DNA of 64,000 nucleotides from Chryseobacterium cheonjiense (GTDB lineage: Bacteria > Bacteroidota > Bacteroidia > Flavobacteriales > Weeksellaceae). The stretch is taken from the NCBI RefSeq assembly GCF_012927265.1, contig NZ_JABBGF010000001.1, positions 928,502 to 992,501 on the forward strand, in the 5' to 3' direction. The position numbers and the translations under genes were made by a program. The notes below the pieces were generated by a model. The model worked only from the letters and a program-made list of their open reading frames with translations. It was not told the DNA's origin and did no database searches. Numbering within the stretch: the first letter of the stretch is position 1; every line of letters begins with the position of its first letter. This document shows positions 1-8,097 of this stretch, piece after piece.

Positions 1-2
1 TT

Positions 3-1823
3 TTTGCTTCATCTTTATTTTTTTCACAAATTCAGAAAGTAGAACCTGCCTTTTGGTGGAAAGGGATGAAGAATCCTGAACTTCAGATTTTGGTTTATGG
101 AAAAAACATTGCCAATGACCAGATTGAGTTTTCAGACGGAGTTCAGATTAAGGATATTCAAAAGGTTGAAAATCCGAATTATGTTTTTGTAACGGTAAAT
201 ACCAATGAAATCAATGTTCCGAAATTCAATATCAGTATTAAGAAAGGAAAAAAGAACATCAGCACGTACACCTATGAGTTGAAACAGAGACAGTCTAATT
301 CCGCAGCAAGGGAATCCTTTACCTCGAAAGATGTAATGTACCTGATTATGCCAGACCGTTTTGCCAACGGTGATGAGAAAAACGATTCGAGCCCGCAACT
401 AACAGAAAAAGCAAACAGAAGTCTTCCCGGCGGACGTCACGGTGGAGATTTACGCGGAATCATCAATAACCTCGACTATATTCAAAACCTGGGAGCAACA
501 GCAGTATGGCTAACCCCTGTGAATGAAGACAACGAAAAAGTGTATTCTTATCACGGCTATGCACAAACCGATTTATATAAGATCGATGCACGGTATGGAA
601 CCAATGAAGAATATCGCGAACTTTCACAAAAATTAAATAAAAGGAATATGAAACTGGTGATGGATTACGTCACTAATCATTGGGGAGTTTCGCATTGGAT
701 GATCAAAGATTTGCCGACAAAAGATTGGATTCACTGGTTTGAAGATGGTGAAAATGGATTTAAACGGTCTAATTACAAAACCACCACCCAATTTGATACC
801 AATGCTTCCGATATAGACAAGAAAATCGCCCTTGACGGATGGTTTGATACTACAATGCCTGACATCAACCAAAAAAATCCGCTGGTGTTAAAGTACCTTA
901 CACAAAATGCAATCTGGTGGATTGAATATGCTGAACTTGGCGGCTTCCGTGTAGATACTTATCCTTACAACGATAAGGAGGCTATGGCAAAATGGGCAAA
1001 AGCCATTACCGACGAATATCCTAATTTTAATATCGTGGGAGAAACGTGGCTGAATACAGCGGGGCATATTTCGGCATGGCAAAAAAATTCAAAAACAGGG
1101 GAGGCGGCGAATTACAATTCGTATCTGCCATCGGTCATGGATTTTATGCTGTACGGAGACCTTCCGAGAGCACTTAAAGAAAAAGAAGGCTGGGACAGCG
1201 GGATGAACAGGATTTACAATACCTTATCCAGCGATTTCCTGTATCCCGATATCAATAATGTGATGGTTTTCTTTGAAAATCATGATACCGAAAGATGGAA
1301 CGAAATTTTTAACGACGATCCGAAAGCATATCAATTAGGATTAACCCTGATTGCTACCGTTCGCGGAATTCCACAGATTTATTACGGTTCGGAAGTGGGA
1401 ATGCGGGGTGACAAAAACAAAGGTGGTGACGCGGATATTAGAAGAGATTTTCCCGGCGGCTGGAAATCTGATAAACAAAATGCCTTTAATCCTTCAATGC
1501 AGACGTCCATGCAAAAAGAATTTTATCAGTTTACCCAAAAGCTCCTGAACTGGAGAAAAGGAAAAGAAGTCATCCATACCGGAAAAACAAAAAATTTCTT
1601 CCCTCAGAATGATGTTTTTGTGTATTTTAGATATAATGAAAAAGAAAGTGTGATGGTTGTTTTAAATAACAGCGATGCGGAACAGGCTGTAGATGTAAAA
1701 CATTTCGCAGAATCACTTAAAACTTTTACGAAAGGAAAAGATATTCTCTCTGATAAAGAATTTTCAATAAGGGAAAACTTTAAAATTCCTGCAAAAACGT
1801 CGATGGTTGTTGAATTGAAATAA
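3..1823 (+). CDS. GH13 alpha-amylase / cyclomaltodextrinase-like enzyme (5' end outside window)
   Basis: Glycoside hydrolase family 13 enzyme acting on alpha-1,4-glucans or maltodextrins. The reading frame is open to the window edge, and the residues before the Met at 66 look like the end of a signal peptide (small and hydrophobic residues, then SQIQKVEPAFWW), so the true start lies upstream and the protein is exported. Counting from Met66, an N-terminal Ig-like cyclomaltodextrinase domain (about 1-80) precedes the (beta/alpha)8 barrel. The four GH13 regions are present: DYVTNH (200-205), GFRVD with nucleophile D297, GETW with acid/base E326, and ENHD with D407. A small C-terminal beta domain follows. 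The sugar transporter at 2517 fits a starch/maltodextrin locus extending left of the window. Exact specificity (neopullulanase, cyclomaltodextrinase or alpha-amylase) cannot be told from sequence. Confidence 0.93.
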   Translation, partial: FASSLFFSQIQKVEPAFWWKGMKNPELQILVYGKNIANDQIEFSDGVQIKDIQKVENPNYVFVTVNTNEINVPKFNISIKKGKKNISTYTYELKQRQSNSAARESFTSKDVMYLIMPDRFANGDEKNDSSPQLTEKANRSLPGGRHGGDLRGIINNLDYIQNLGATAVWLTPVNEDNEKVYSYHGYAQTDLYKIDARYGTNEEYRELSQKLNKRNMKLVMDYVTNHWGVSHWMIKDLPTKDWIHWFEDGENGFKRSNYKTTTQFDTNASDIDKKIALDGWFDTTMPDINQKNPLVLKYLTQNAIWWIEYAELGGFRVDTYPYNDKEAMAKWAKAITDEYPNFNIVGETWLNTAGHISAWQKNSKTGEAANYNSYLPSVMDFMLYGDLPRALKEKEGWDSGMNRIYNTLSSDFLYPDINNVMVFFENHDTERWNEIFNDDPKAYQLGLTLIATVRGIPQIYYGSEVGMRGDKNKGGDADIRRDFPGGWKSDKQNAFNPSMQTSMQKEFYQFTQKLLNWRKGKEVIHTGKTKNFFPQNDVFVYFRYNEKESVMVVLNNSDAEQAVDVKHFAESLKTFTKGKDILSDKEFSIRENFKIPAKTSMVVELK

Positions 1824-1890
1824 AACACGAATAGCACAAAATATTTTCACAAATATCACAATTAATCTTTGTGATCTTATTTAAGTGAAT

Positions 1891-1977
1891 AGTTTATGCT
1901 GAGCTTGTCGAAGCACCTTTGCGAACTTAAAAACAGTTAGTAGTTAAAAGAAAATTTTGCGCTCTTTGCGTTAAAAA
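1891..1977 (+). repeat. Dispersed intergenic repeat, family A copy 1
   Basis: An 87-base stretch beginning agtttatgctgagc and ending ctttgcgttaaaaa. It recurs at 9692-9779 with clear similarity over its whole length. It contains the GCTGAGCYTGYCGAAG word, which is common between genes in many Bacteroidota. It lies between the amylase gene and the SnoaL-like gene. Confidence 0.75.
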
Positions 1978-2004
1978 ATAAAATTTTAAGGTTTATAATT
2001 AAAT

Positions 2005-2517
2005 ATGAAAAAAACAACAATATTCTTTACTTTCATCGTATGTATATTGAGCTTTACGACCATTTCAGCTCAGAAAAAATTTGAAAAAGAAAAAACAGAA
2101 ATCGGAGCAATGCTTGACGGATTCAACGTTGCAGCCGCAAAAGCAGATTTTACAACCTATTTCAATTATTTCGCTGATGAATCTACCTTCATCGGGACAG
2201 ATGCAACGGAAGTCTGGGACAAAAAAGCCTTTATGAACTGGGCAAAGCCTTATTTTGATAAAAACACAACCTGGAATTTTACATCACTGAAAAGAAATAT
2301 CTATTTCAGCAAAGATGGTAAAATGGCCTGGTTTGATGAGCTGCTGGATACCCAGATGAAAATCTGCCGCGGTTCTGGTGTTTTAGAAAAAATAAACGGG
2401 CAGTGGAAAGTGAAACAGTACGTACTTTCCGTAACAGTTCCAAATGATGTTGTAGATAAAGTGGTTGAAATAAAAGCTCCGATAGAAGATATATTAATTC
2501 AAAAACTAAAGCAGTAA
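2005..2517 (+). CDS. Secreted SnoaL/NTF2-like (DUF4440-type) protein
   Basis: A 170-residue protein with a clear N-terminal signal peptide (MKKTTIFFTFIVCILSF..., cut after SAQ near residue 22), so periplasmic or exported. The rest looks like a compact NTF2/SnoaL fold: an N-terminal helix with the pattern EIGAMLDGFNVAAAKADF, the FNYFADESTFIGTDATE strand region, and a C-terminal sheet ending WKVKQYVLS. Such domains bind small ligands or act as ketosteroid-isomerase-like enzymes, but no catalytic assignment can be made here. Its stop overlaps the start of the downstream sugar transporter (TAATG), so the two are translationally coupled and may share a role in maltodextrin uptake; that link is inference. 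Confidence 0.75.
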   Translation: MKKTTIFFTFIVCILSFTTISAQKKFEKEKTEIGAMLDGFNVAAAKADFTTYFNYFADESTFIGTDATEVWDKKAFMNWAKPYFDKNTTWNFTSLKRNIYFSKDGKMAWFDELLDTQMKICRGSGVLEKINGQWKVKQYVLSVTVPNDVVDKVVEIKAPIEDILIQKLKQ

Positions 2518-3935
2518 TGGCAGAAATGACAGGAAAAGTAGATTCCGGTAAATTTGGTAAAGTGAAAAAGCCCAATTTATCAATGCTTCAGATCATCAAT
2601 ATGAGCATGGGATTCTTAGGAATCCAGATGGCTTTCGGCTTACAAAACGGAAACGCAAGCCGGATTTTGGCCAACTTTGGAGCAGATGTTCATGAATTAT
2701 CATGGTTCTGGCTGGTAGCGCCGGTTACCGGGCTTATCGTTCAGCCCATAATCGGTCATATGGGAGATAATACCTGGAGCCCGCTGGGAAGAAGAAAGCC
2801 ATACTTTTTACTGGGAGCTGTTTTATGTGCAATCGGACTGGTAATGCTTCCAAATGCCGCTTCTGCAACGCAGGTGATGGCTGCAAATGTGCTGCTGATG
2901 GCCGTGATTTTTCTTGCAATGATGGATGCGTCCATTAATGTGGCTATGGAACCTTTCCGTGCTTTAGTAGGAGATATGCTGCCGAAGCATCAGGCAACCA
3001 TCGGTTTTTCGGTTCAGACAATTCTAATCGGCATCGGAGCGGTTATCGGATCAGATCTGCCGGGATGGCTTACGAAATTGGGCGTTTCCAATGAGGCTCC
3101 AAAAGGATTCGTAGCAGATAATGTGATTTATTCTTTCTACATTGGCGCAGCCGTTCTCATCGTGTCAATTTTATATACCATTATTACGACCAAAGAATAT
3201 TCGCCGGAGGAATTTGCATCCTTTGAAGGTGGAAAACCAATCGCAGAAGAAAAATCCAAACTTTCAGATATTTTTAAAGACTTTAAAAATGTACCTTCCC
3301 AGATGAAAAAATTAGGAATTGTACAGTTCTTTTCCTGGTTTGCCTTATTTACCATGTGGGTTTTTACAACAAGTGCATTGGCAACACATCATTTCGGGCT
3401 TTCCCCGGATGATACCCATTCTGCGGAATTTAACAAAGCGGGAGACTTAACGGGAAGCTTGTTCGGAAGTTATAATTTCTACGCCATTTTCTTTGCTTTT
3501 GCTTTAACACCGATTGCAAAATTCATCGGTAAAAAACAAACACATGCATTAGCCTTGGCTTGTGGAGGACTGGGCCTGATCGCCATGTATTTTATTAAAG
3601 ACATTCATTATCTGTGGATTTCAATGGTCGGACTGGGATTCGCCTGGGCAAGTATTTTGGCGATGCCTTATGCAATGCTGATCGATTCGATTCCGCAGAA
3701 TAAAATGGGGGTGTATATGGGAATATTCAACTTTTTTATTGTAATTCCTCAAATCATTAACGGAATTTTTGGAGGACCGATTGTAAGCCGTATTTTCGGT
3801 AAAATGGCAATTGATTATATCGTAGTCGGTGGAATCTGTATGTTGTTGGGAGCCGTACTAACAATGGTTTTCATTAAATCTGAACATGATACTCCAAAGG
3901 AAATTGAAGAAGAAATCAAGCAGGTACATTTTTAA
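2517..3935 (+). CDS. SLC45-family MFS sugar (maltose-type) transporter
   Basis: Inner-membrane major facilitator protein of 472 residues with about 12 hydrophobic segments and a hydrophilic central loop near residues 225-265. The N-terminal half has the conserved signature WLVAPVTGLIVQPIIGHMGD followed by GRRKPYFLLGA, the arrangement seen in SLC45/GPH-related sucrose and maltose carriers. It starts at the ATG that shares its A with the upstream stop (TAATG at 2515-2519). With the GH13 enzyme at the left edge this suggests import of maltose or maltodextrin after extracytoplasmic cleavage. The sugar itself is inferred from context. A rho-independent terminator follows at 3955. Confidence 0.85.
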   Translation: MAEMTGKVDSGKFGKVKKPNLSMLQIINMSMGFLGIQMAFGLQNGNASRILANFGADVHELSWFWLVAPVTGLIVQPIIGHMGDNTWSPLGRRKPYFLLGAVLCAIGLVMLPNAASATQVMAANVLLMAVIFLAMMDASINVAMEPFRALVGDMLPKHQATIGFSVQTILIGIGAVIGSDLPGWLTKLGVSNEAPKGFVADNVIYSFYIGAAVLIVSILYTIITTKEYSPEEFASFEGGKPIAEEKSKLSDIFKDFKNVPSQMKKLGIVQFFSWFALFTMWVFTTSALATHHFGLSPDDTHSAEFNKAGDLTGSLFGSYNFYAIFFAFALTPIAKFIGKKQTHALALACGGLGLIAMYFIKDIHYLWISMVGLGFAWASILAMPYAMLIDSIPQNKMGVYMGIFNFFIVIPQIINGIFGGPIVSRIFGKMAIDYIVVGGICMLLGAVLTMVFIKSEHDTPKEIEEEIKQVHF

Positions 3936-3954
3936 ACAATAAATAATCAATAGG

Positions 3955-3979
3955 AGCGGGCTTTAGCCCGCTTTTTTTA
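3955..3979 (+). terminator. Intrinsic terminator after the sugar transporter
   Basis: Perfect 7-base-pair GC-rich stem (AGCGGGC, loop TTTA, GCCCGCT) followed directly by seven T residues. The GGGCTTTAGCCC core also occurs as a dispersed repeat word at 13299-13310, so this terminator may have been built from a repeat. Confidence 0.85.
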
Positions 3980-4114
3980 TACCATAATCTTTGGGCTTTA
4001 GCCGAAAATACGCTCGATTCCTTTCCTCAAATCATTGGAATGAATACAAAAACCAATAAAATTGACTAAAATCTATTCTTATCTTACATCAACAATTTAG
4101 CAGTTTATTGAACG

Positions 4115-4122
4115 TACATTTG
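4115..4122 (+). promoter_or_regulatory. Bacteroidota -7 element for the pirin gene
   Basis: TACATTTG matches the TAnnTTTG -7 consensus and lies 19 bases before the pirin ATG at 4142. No good TTG -33 box is present at the usual spacing. Confidence 0.55.
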
Positions 4123-4141
4123 TACCATAAATAATCACAAT

Positions 4142-4870
4142 ATGAAAACAGTATATCATAAAGCAGATACAAGAGGCCACGCCAATCACGGTTGGCTGAA
4201 TTCTTACCATACTTTCAGTTTTGCCAATTATCAAAATAATGAAAGAACGCATTTTGGAGCGCTCAGAGTCTTAAATGACGATACCGTTACCCAGGGAATG
4301 GGTTTCGGAACGCATCCTCACCGGGATATGGAAATCATTTCAATTCCGCTGGAAGGCGATCTTGAACACAAAGATTCAATGGGCACAACAGCAGTCATTA
4401 AAAAAGGAGAGATTCAGGTGATGAGTGCGGGAACCGGAGTAATGCACAGCGAGTACAATAAAAATAAAGATCAAGCAGTAAAATTTCTGCAGATCTGGGT
4501 GTTCCCGAGGGAAACCGGTGTTGAACCGAGATACGATCAGAAAAGCATTAAAGAAGGTGAAAAAATAAACGGCTTCCAGCAGATCCTTTCTCCCGATAAG
4601 AACGATGACGGAGTCTGGATTCATCAGGATGCCTGGTTTAACCTCGCAAATTTTACCAAAGGAAACGGTAAAAATTATATGCTTCATAAAAAAGAAAACG
4701 GAGTCTATGCCTTTGTATTAAAAGGAAGTGCAAAAATTGGCGACAGAATATTAAATGAAAAAGACGGCTTAGGAATCTGGGATACCCAAAGTTTCAACAT
4801 TGAGGCTGTAGAAAACACAGAAATCCTTTTAATGGAAGTTCCGATGGAATTACCTGCATATCTTAAATAA
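4142..4870 (+). CDS. Pirin family protein (cupin, possible quercetinase)
   Basis: Cytoplasmic double-cupin protein of 242 residues. The N-terminal cupin carries the full pirin metal site: H58 and H60 in GTHPHRDME, and H102 and E104 in GVMHSEYN. These match the spacing of the bacterial pirins with quercetin 2,3-dioxygenase activity. The C-terminal cupin is less conserved. The physiological substrate of bacterial pirins is mostly unknown; some are redox or regulatory proteins. It stands alone with its own -7 element and is followed by an FMN reductase 133 bases downstream, a pairing that would fit redox or stress functions but does not prove it. Confidence 0.9.
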   Translation: MKTVYHKADTRGHANHGWLNSYHTFSFANYQNNERTHFGALRVLNDDTVTQGMGFGTHPHRDMEIISIPLEGDLEHKDSMGTTAVIKKGEIQVMSAGTGVMHSEYNKNKDQAVKFLQIWVFPRETGVEPRYDQKSIKEGEKINGFQQILSPDKNDDGVWIHQDAWFNLANFTKGNGKNYMLHKKENGVYAFVLKGSAKIGDRILNEKDGLGIWDTQSFNIEAVENTEILLMEVPMELPAYLK

Positions 4871-4890
4871 ACCCTAATTTTGCACAACAA

Positions 4891-4948
4891 ATTCCCCGCC
4901 CTTGGAGGGGTGGCGAAAATTCAGAATGAATTTTTGAGGGGTGGTTAA
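4891..4948 (+). repeat. Dispersed intergenic repeat, family B copy 1
   Basis: A unit beginning attcccc and ending gaggggtggtt that contains two small inverted repeats: a CCC...GGAGGGG hairpin, then AAAATTC...GAATTTTT. A second copy lies at 7611-7666. It fills most of the gap between pirin and the FMN reductase. Confidence 0.75.
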
Positions 4949-5003
4949 TCAAAATTTAGTCGGATAAAATAACAAAACATACTTTAAATTAGATATAAAA
5001 ACA

Positions 5004-5555
5004 ATGAAAATTTTAGCAATAGCCGGAAGCAATTCCGATACATCGATCAATAAACTTTTAGTTACTTATGCAGCTTCACTTATTCAGAATGCAGAAGTGG
5101 AAGTGGTAGACATGAATGAATTTGAAATGCCGATCTACAAGCACCAGCGCGAAGTAGAAGGCGGAGTTCCTCAGGAAGCAAAGAATTTTGCAGCCAAAAT
5201 CGATGCGGCAGATGTACTTGTGGTTTCTTTATCTGAGCACAACGGAACTTATTCTTCTGCATTTAAAAATGTATTCGACTGGACTTCCAGAATCAAAGAC
5301 AGAGCCGTGTGGAACGAAAAACCGATGCTGTTAATGGCTACAGCTCCCGGCGCAAGAGGCGGATTGGGTGTTTTAGAAGCAGCAACCAAGCGTTTCCCGC
5401 TTCACGGAGGAAATATTATAGACACTTTTACCCTGCCTTTCTTCAATGACAATTTTGACAAATCGGCTCAGAAAATTTCTAATGAAGAGAAAGACAATGA
5501 ATTGAAGGAAAAAACCGCAAAACTTTCGGCAGTAGAAATTATCCTTGAAAAATAG
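5004..5555 (+). CDS. NAD(P)H-dependent FMN reductase
   Basis: Cytoplasmic flavoprotein of the NADPH-dependent FMN reductase / chromate-reductase family, 183 residues. The FMN phosphate loop is GSNSDTSINK (residues 8-17), and the typical middle segment SEHNGTYSSAFKNVFDW (about 78-94) contacts the flavin ring. Length and fold order match the family. Members reduce flavins, quinones, azo dyes or metals, and which applies here cannot be read from the sequence. A complete Bacteroidota promoter for the next transcript lies just after its stop codon. Confidence 0.88.
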   Translation: MKILAIAGSNSDTSINKLLVTYAASLIQNAEVEVVDMNEFEMPIYKHQREVEGGVPQEAKNFAAKIDAADVLVVSLSEHNGTYSSAFKNVFDWTSRIKDRAVWNEKPMLLMATAPGARGGLGVLEAATKRFPLHGGNIIDTFTLPFFNDNFDKSAQKISNEEKDNELKEKTAKLSAVEIILEK

Positions 5556-5556
5556 A

Positions 5557-5587
5557 TTTGAATATTAATTTAAAATTAATATCTTTG
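5557..5587 (+). promoter_or_regulatory. Consensus Bacteroidota promoter upstream of the short purM-leader unit
   Basis: TTTG at 5557-5560, a 19-base spacer and TATCTTTG at 5580-5587. This is a full match to the TTTG-N19-TAnnTTTG consensus. The predicted start of transcription is near 5592, just ahead of the 24-codon ORF at 5603 and 125 bases before a terminator. Confidence 0.75.
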
Positions 5588-5602
5588 CAAAAAGAAATAA
5601 AG

Positions 5603-5677
5603 ATGAATATTCAGACCACTTTTAAAGAATGTTTCTCCAAGAAAGGGAATGTTGTGGGCTCTGAAATAATCAGATAA
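5603..5677 (+). CDS. Possible 24-residue leader peptide upstream of purM
   Basis: Small ORF MNIQTTFKECFSKKGNVVGS followed by EIIR, starting about 11 bases after the predicted transcription start and ending 8 bases before a strong terminator hairpin. The position between promoter and terminator suggests either a translated leader controlling read-through into purM or the coding part of a small independent mRNA. The composition shows no run of a single amino acid, so classic amino-acid attenuation is not indicated. It may also be chance inside a small RNA. Confidence 0.35.
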   Translation: MNIQTTFKECFSKKGNVVGSEIIR

Positions 5678-5684
5678 AACATCG

Positions 5685-5716
5685 GCCGATAATCTACTAA
5701 GATTGTCGGCTTTTTT
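5685..5716 (+). terminator. Strong intrinsic terminator / possible attenuator ahead of purM
   Basis: GCCGATAATCT (5685-5695), loop ACTA, AGATTGTCGGC (5700-5710): an 11-base-pair stem with one wobble, followed by TTTTTT. It lies about 100 bases before purM and downstream of its own promoter, so it either ends a short transcript of about 125 nt or works as an attenuator. Confidence 0.8.
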
Positions 5717-5819
5717 ATTTTCGGAATTAGAACTAAAACATAGAAATAAATTGTGCCAATTTAGCCATTAACGATTAAATTGTTAAATTGTTAAACTGAT
5801 ACACTGTTACATTAATAAT

Positions 5820-6812
5820 ATGAGCAACACTTACAAATCCGCAGGAGTAGACAAAGAAGAAGGGTACAAAACCGTTGACAAAATCAAAAAAGCTGTGGGC
5901 GAAACTCACAATTCCAATGTATTGAATCATTTGGGAAGCTTTGGGGCTTTCTATGAAATCGGAGGTTACAAAAATCCTGTTCTTGTTTCGGGAACCGACG
6001 GTGTAGGAACAAAACTTAAAGTAGCTTTAGACTCAAAAAAATACGACTCGATAGGAGTAGACTGTTTTGCAATGTGTGCTAACGATATTCTGTGTCATGG
6101 GGCAAAACCTTTATTCTTCCTCGATTATCTGGCTTGCGGAAAACTTGATTCTGAAATTGCTGCAGAAATTGTTTTAGGAATGGTAGAAGCCTGTAAAGAT
6201 AACAACTGTGCGTTAATTGGCGGAGAAACTGCCGAAATGCCGGGAATGTATCAGCCGGGAGACTATGACGTTGCAGGATTCTGCGTAGGAATTGTAGAAA
6301 AAGATCAGATTATTGACGGCTCAAAAATCAAAGCCGGCGATAAAATCATCGCATTGCCAAGCTCGGGATTCCATTCAAACGGATTCTCGCTGGTAAGAAA
6401 AGTATTTCCTGATTTCAACGAAGAATTCGAAGGAAAACCTTTGTACGAAACGCTTTTGGTTCCTACAAGATTATATTATAAAGACATTCATAAAATCCTT
6501 GAAGAAGTTCAGGCAGCAGGTATCGCCCACATTACAGGTGGTGGTTTATACGAAAACATCCCGAGAATTATCGGTGAAGGATTATGTGCTTCCATTGATG
6601 CTTCAAAAATCCAGATCCCAAGTATTATACTGGAACTGGAAAAAAGAGGTGGTGTAGCCCGTGAAGAAATGTTCGGAACCTTCAATATGGGAGTAGGAAT
6701 GATCGTTGTAGTGGATGCGGAACACGCCGAAAAAGTATTGCACCTTTTGGATGATGCTTACGAAATCGGAGAAATTACAGAAGGAAACGAAAAAATAAAT
6801 CTGTCATTTTAA
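5820..6812 (+). CDS. purM: Phosphoribosylformylglycinamidine cyclo-ligase (AIR synthetase)
   Basis: Catalyses the fifth step of de novo purine synthesis, the ATP-dependent closure of FGAM to AIR, in the cytosol. The 330-residue protein has the PurM features: the N-terminal SAGVDKEEGYKTVDKIK, the glycine-rich GTDGVGTKLKVA (about 60-71), the ATP/substrate segment ALIGGETAEMPGMYQPGDYD, and ITGGGLYENIPRI near the C-terminal domain. It opens a collinear block of purine genes but is separated from purN by 195 bases of repeat sequence. The preceding promoter/terminator unit may control its expression. AT-rich words related to TAATGTAACAAT occur just before the start and just after the stop. Confidence 0.95.
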   Translation: MSNTYKSAGVDKEEGYKTVDKIKKAVGETHNSNVLNHLGSFGAFYEIGGYKNPVLVSGTDGVGTKLKVALDSKKYDSIGVDCFAMCANDILCHGAKPLFFLDYLACGKLDSEIAAEIVLGMVEACKDNNCALIGGETAEMPGMYQPGDYDVAGFCVGIVEKDQIIDGSKIKAGDKIIALPSSGFHSNGFSLVRKVFPDFNEEFEGKPLYETLLVPTRLYYKDIHKILEEVQAAGIAHITGGGLYENIPRIIGEGLCASIDASKIQIPSIILELEKRGGVAREEMFGTFNMGVGMIVVVDAEHAEKVLHLLDDAYEIGEITEGNEKINLSF

Positions 6813-6890
6813 TGTAACAATATAGCAATGCAACAGTTTACCAATTTGAAATATTGTTAGAATGATAAATTGCTACATTAAATTAATTTT

Positions 6891-6983
6891 AGGAGCTTAA
6901 TCCCGCTTTCCGCTATATCTTTTTCGCCGCCGCTTTTTTAAAAAGCCATTTCAGAAAAAGGATGCCGCTGCAATCGGGGCTAG
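6891..6983 (+). repeat. REP-like element with fixed flanks, copy 1 (decayed core)
   Basis: Left flank agctt...cgctttccgctatatctttt and right flank aaaaaggatgccg...caatcggggctag match the flanks of copies at 12965-13060 and 50473-50584. The middle here has lost the perfect hairpin seen in the other two. It lies between purM and purN. Confidence 0.75.
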
Positions 6984-7007
6984 TTAATAACAGCCTCTCA
7001 AAATAAA

Positions 7008-7574
7008 ATGAAAAACTTAGTTATACTCATTTCAGGTTCAGGAACCAATCTTCAGAGAATTATTGATACTATTGATAACGGAGAAATCCGGAATGCAAAA
7101 GTATCTCTGGTTGTTGCCGACAGAGAATGTTACGGACTGGAAAGAGCAAAAAAACATAACATAAAGAATACCTTGATTCCGAGAGGGAAAAATTTCAGCA
7201 GCGAATTGGCTGAAGTAATTCCTGAAGATACAGACTTAATCGTTTTAGCCGGATTTTTATCCATTCTGAAACCTGAGTTCTGCGAAAAATGGAATGGGAA
7301 GATAATCAATATTCATCCGGCGTTGCTTCCGAAATTCGGAGGTAAGGGAATGTGGGGGCACCATGTTCATAACGCTGTGATTGAAGCCGGAGAAAAAGAA
7401 AGCGGAGCCACCGTACATTTTGTAACCTCAGGAATTGATGAAGGAGAAGCGATTCTGCAGAAGTCATTTGAAATTACAGAAGACGATACTCCTGAAACCG
7501 TTGCGGAAAAAGTTCATTTAATAGAATACGAAATTTTCCCGATAGCGATAAATAAAGTATTAAATAATAATTAA
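7008..7574 (+). CDS. purN: Phosphoribosylglycinamide (GAR) formyltransferase
   Basis: Transfers a formyl group from 10-formyl-tetrahydrofolate to GAR, the third step of purine synthesis. The 188-residue protein has the phosphate-binding GSGTNLQ (10-16) and the catalytic triad residues N101 and H103 in NIHPALLPKFGG with D144 in GIDEGEAIL. Length is normal for the folate-dependent PurN class. The gap upstream carries a REP-like element, and the gap downstream is a 523-base region full of repeats, so it may be transcribed separately from purM and purH. Confidence 0.95.
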   Translation: MKNLVILISGSGTNLQRIIDTIDNGEIRNAKVSLVVADRECYGLERAKKHNIKNTLIPRGKNFSSELAEVIPEDTDLIVLAGFLSILKPEFCEKWNGKIINIHPALLPKFGGKGMWGHHVHNAVIEAGEKESGATVHFVTSGIDEGEAILQKSFEITEDDTPETVAEKVHLIEYEIFPIAINKVLNNN

Positions 7575-7610
7575 ACAGTAATTAGACATTAATTATTAGC
7601 GATACAAAAA

Positions 7611-7666
7611 ATTCCCCTCTTCTGGAGGGGTGACAAAAATTCAAAGAATTTTTGACGGGGTGGTTA
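7611..7666 (+). repeat. Dispersed intergenic repeat, family B copy 2
   Basis: Second copy of the unit at 4891-4948: a CCCCTC...GAGGGG hairpin followed by AAAATTC...GAATTTTT and ending acggggtggtt. Same orientation as copy 1. Confidence 0.75.
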
Positions 7667-8004
7667 AAAAACTAACAACAATGAAAGGCTTCGACAAGCT
7701 CGCCTGACAACGCAACATAGCCACTCAGTTTGTTATTCCATAGGAATCTAAGCTTAGTCGAGATGCTTTTAAGCATGACAAACAGAAGAGAGAATAGTTA
7801 GTATTAGAGATGTTATGCTGAGCCAAGAGTTTATCCTGAACTTGTCAAAGAAAATCATCTCTTTAATCAAAAACACATTTAGATTTAAATTATTTCGAAA
7901 AAATTGAAAATCTAAGTAAAAATAAATAAGATCGGAGGTGAAAGAACCGGTCTACAGTTTGAAATAGCTGTAAAAAGTAAAATTGAAAGTAAAGTTCTTT
8001 AAGT

Positions 8005-8056
8005 GTTGGAGTCCTGAAAGGACGACCTACATCAGGATAGGATGAAGTCCTATCAG
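8005..8056 (+). repeat. TCCTGAAAGGA-type dispersed hairpin repeat, copy 1
   Basis: Two consecutive small hairpins: TCCTGAAAGGA, then ATAGGAtgaaGTCCTAT. The same layout, with different paired bases, recurs at 11254-11304 (GCCCTGAAAGGGC, then CCGGGTATAACCCGG). The compensating base changes keep the stems, which suggests selection for or spread of the folded form. Confidence 0.65.
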
Positions 8057-8097
8057 ATTTACAATAAGAATTATTACAAGAAAAAATCGAAAGTAAA

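Larger units (their letters stand above)
7575..8097. other. Repeat-rich spacer between purN and purH
   Basis: 523 bases without a convincing gene. From left to right it holds a family B repeat (7611-7666), a stretch with the words aggcttcgacaagctcgcct, ccactcagtttgttattcc and gctgagccaagag that belong to widespread flavobacterial intergenic repeats, then a GATCGG...CCGGTC inverted pair near 7931-7953, and a TCCTGAAAGGA element (8005-8056). It ends in a purine-rich stretch that may serve as the ribosome entry region for purH. Confidence 0.6.

Noticed and set aside
66..68. Met at 66 as the start of the amylase
   Set aside because: The frame stays open to the window edge and the upstream codons encode the end of a signal peptide, so this Met is internal.
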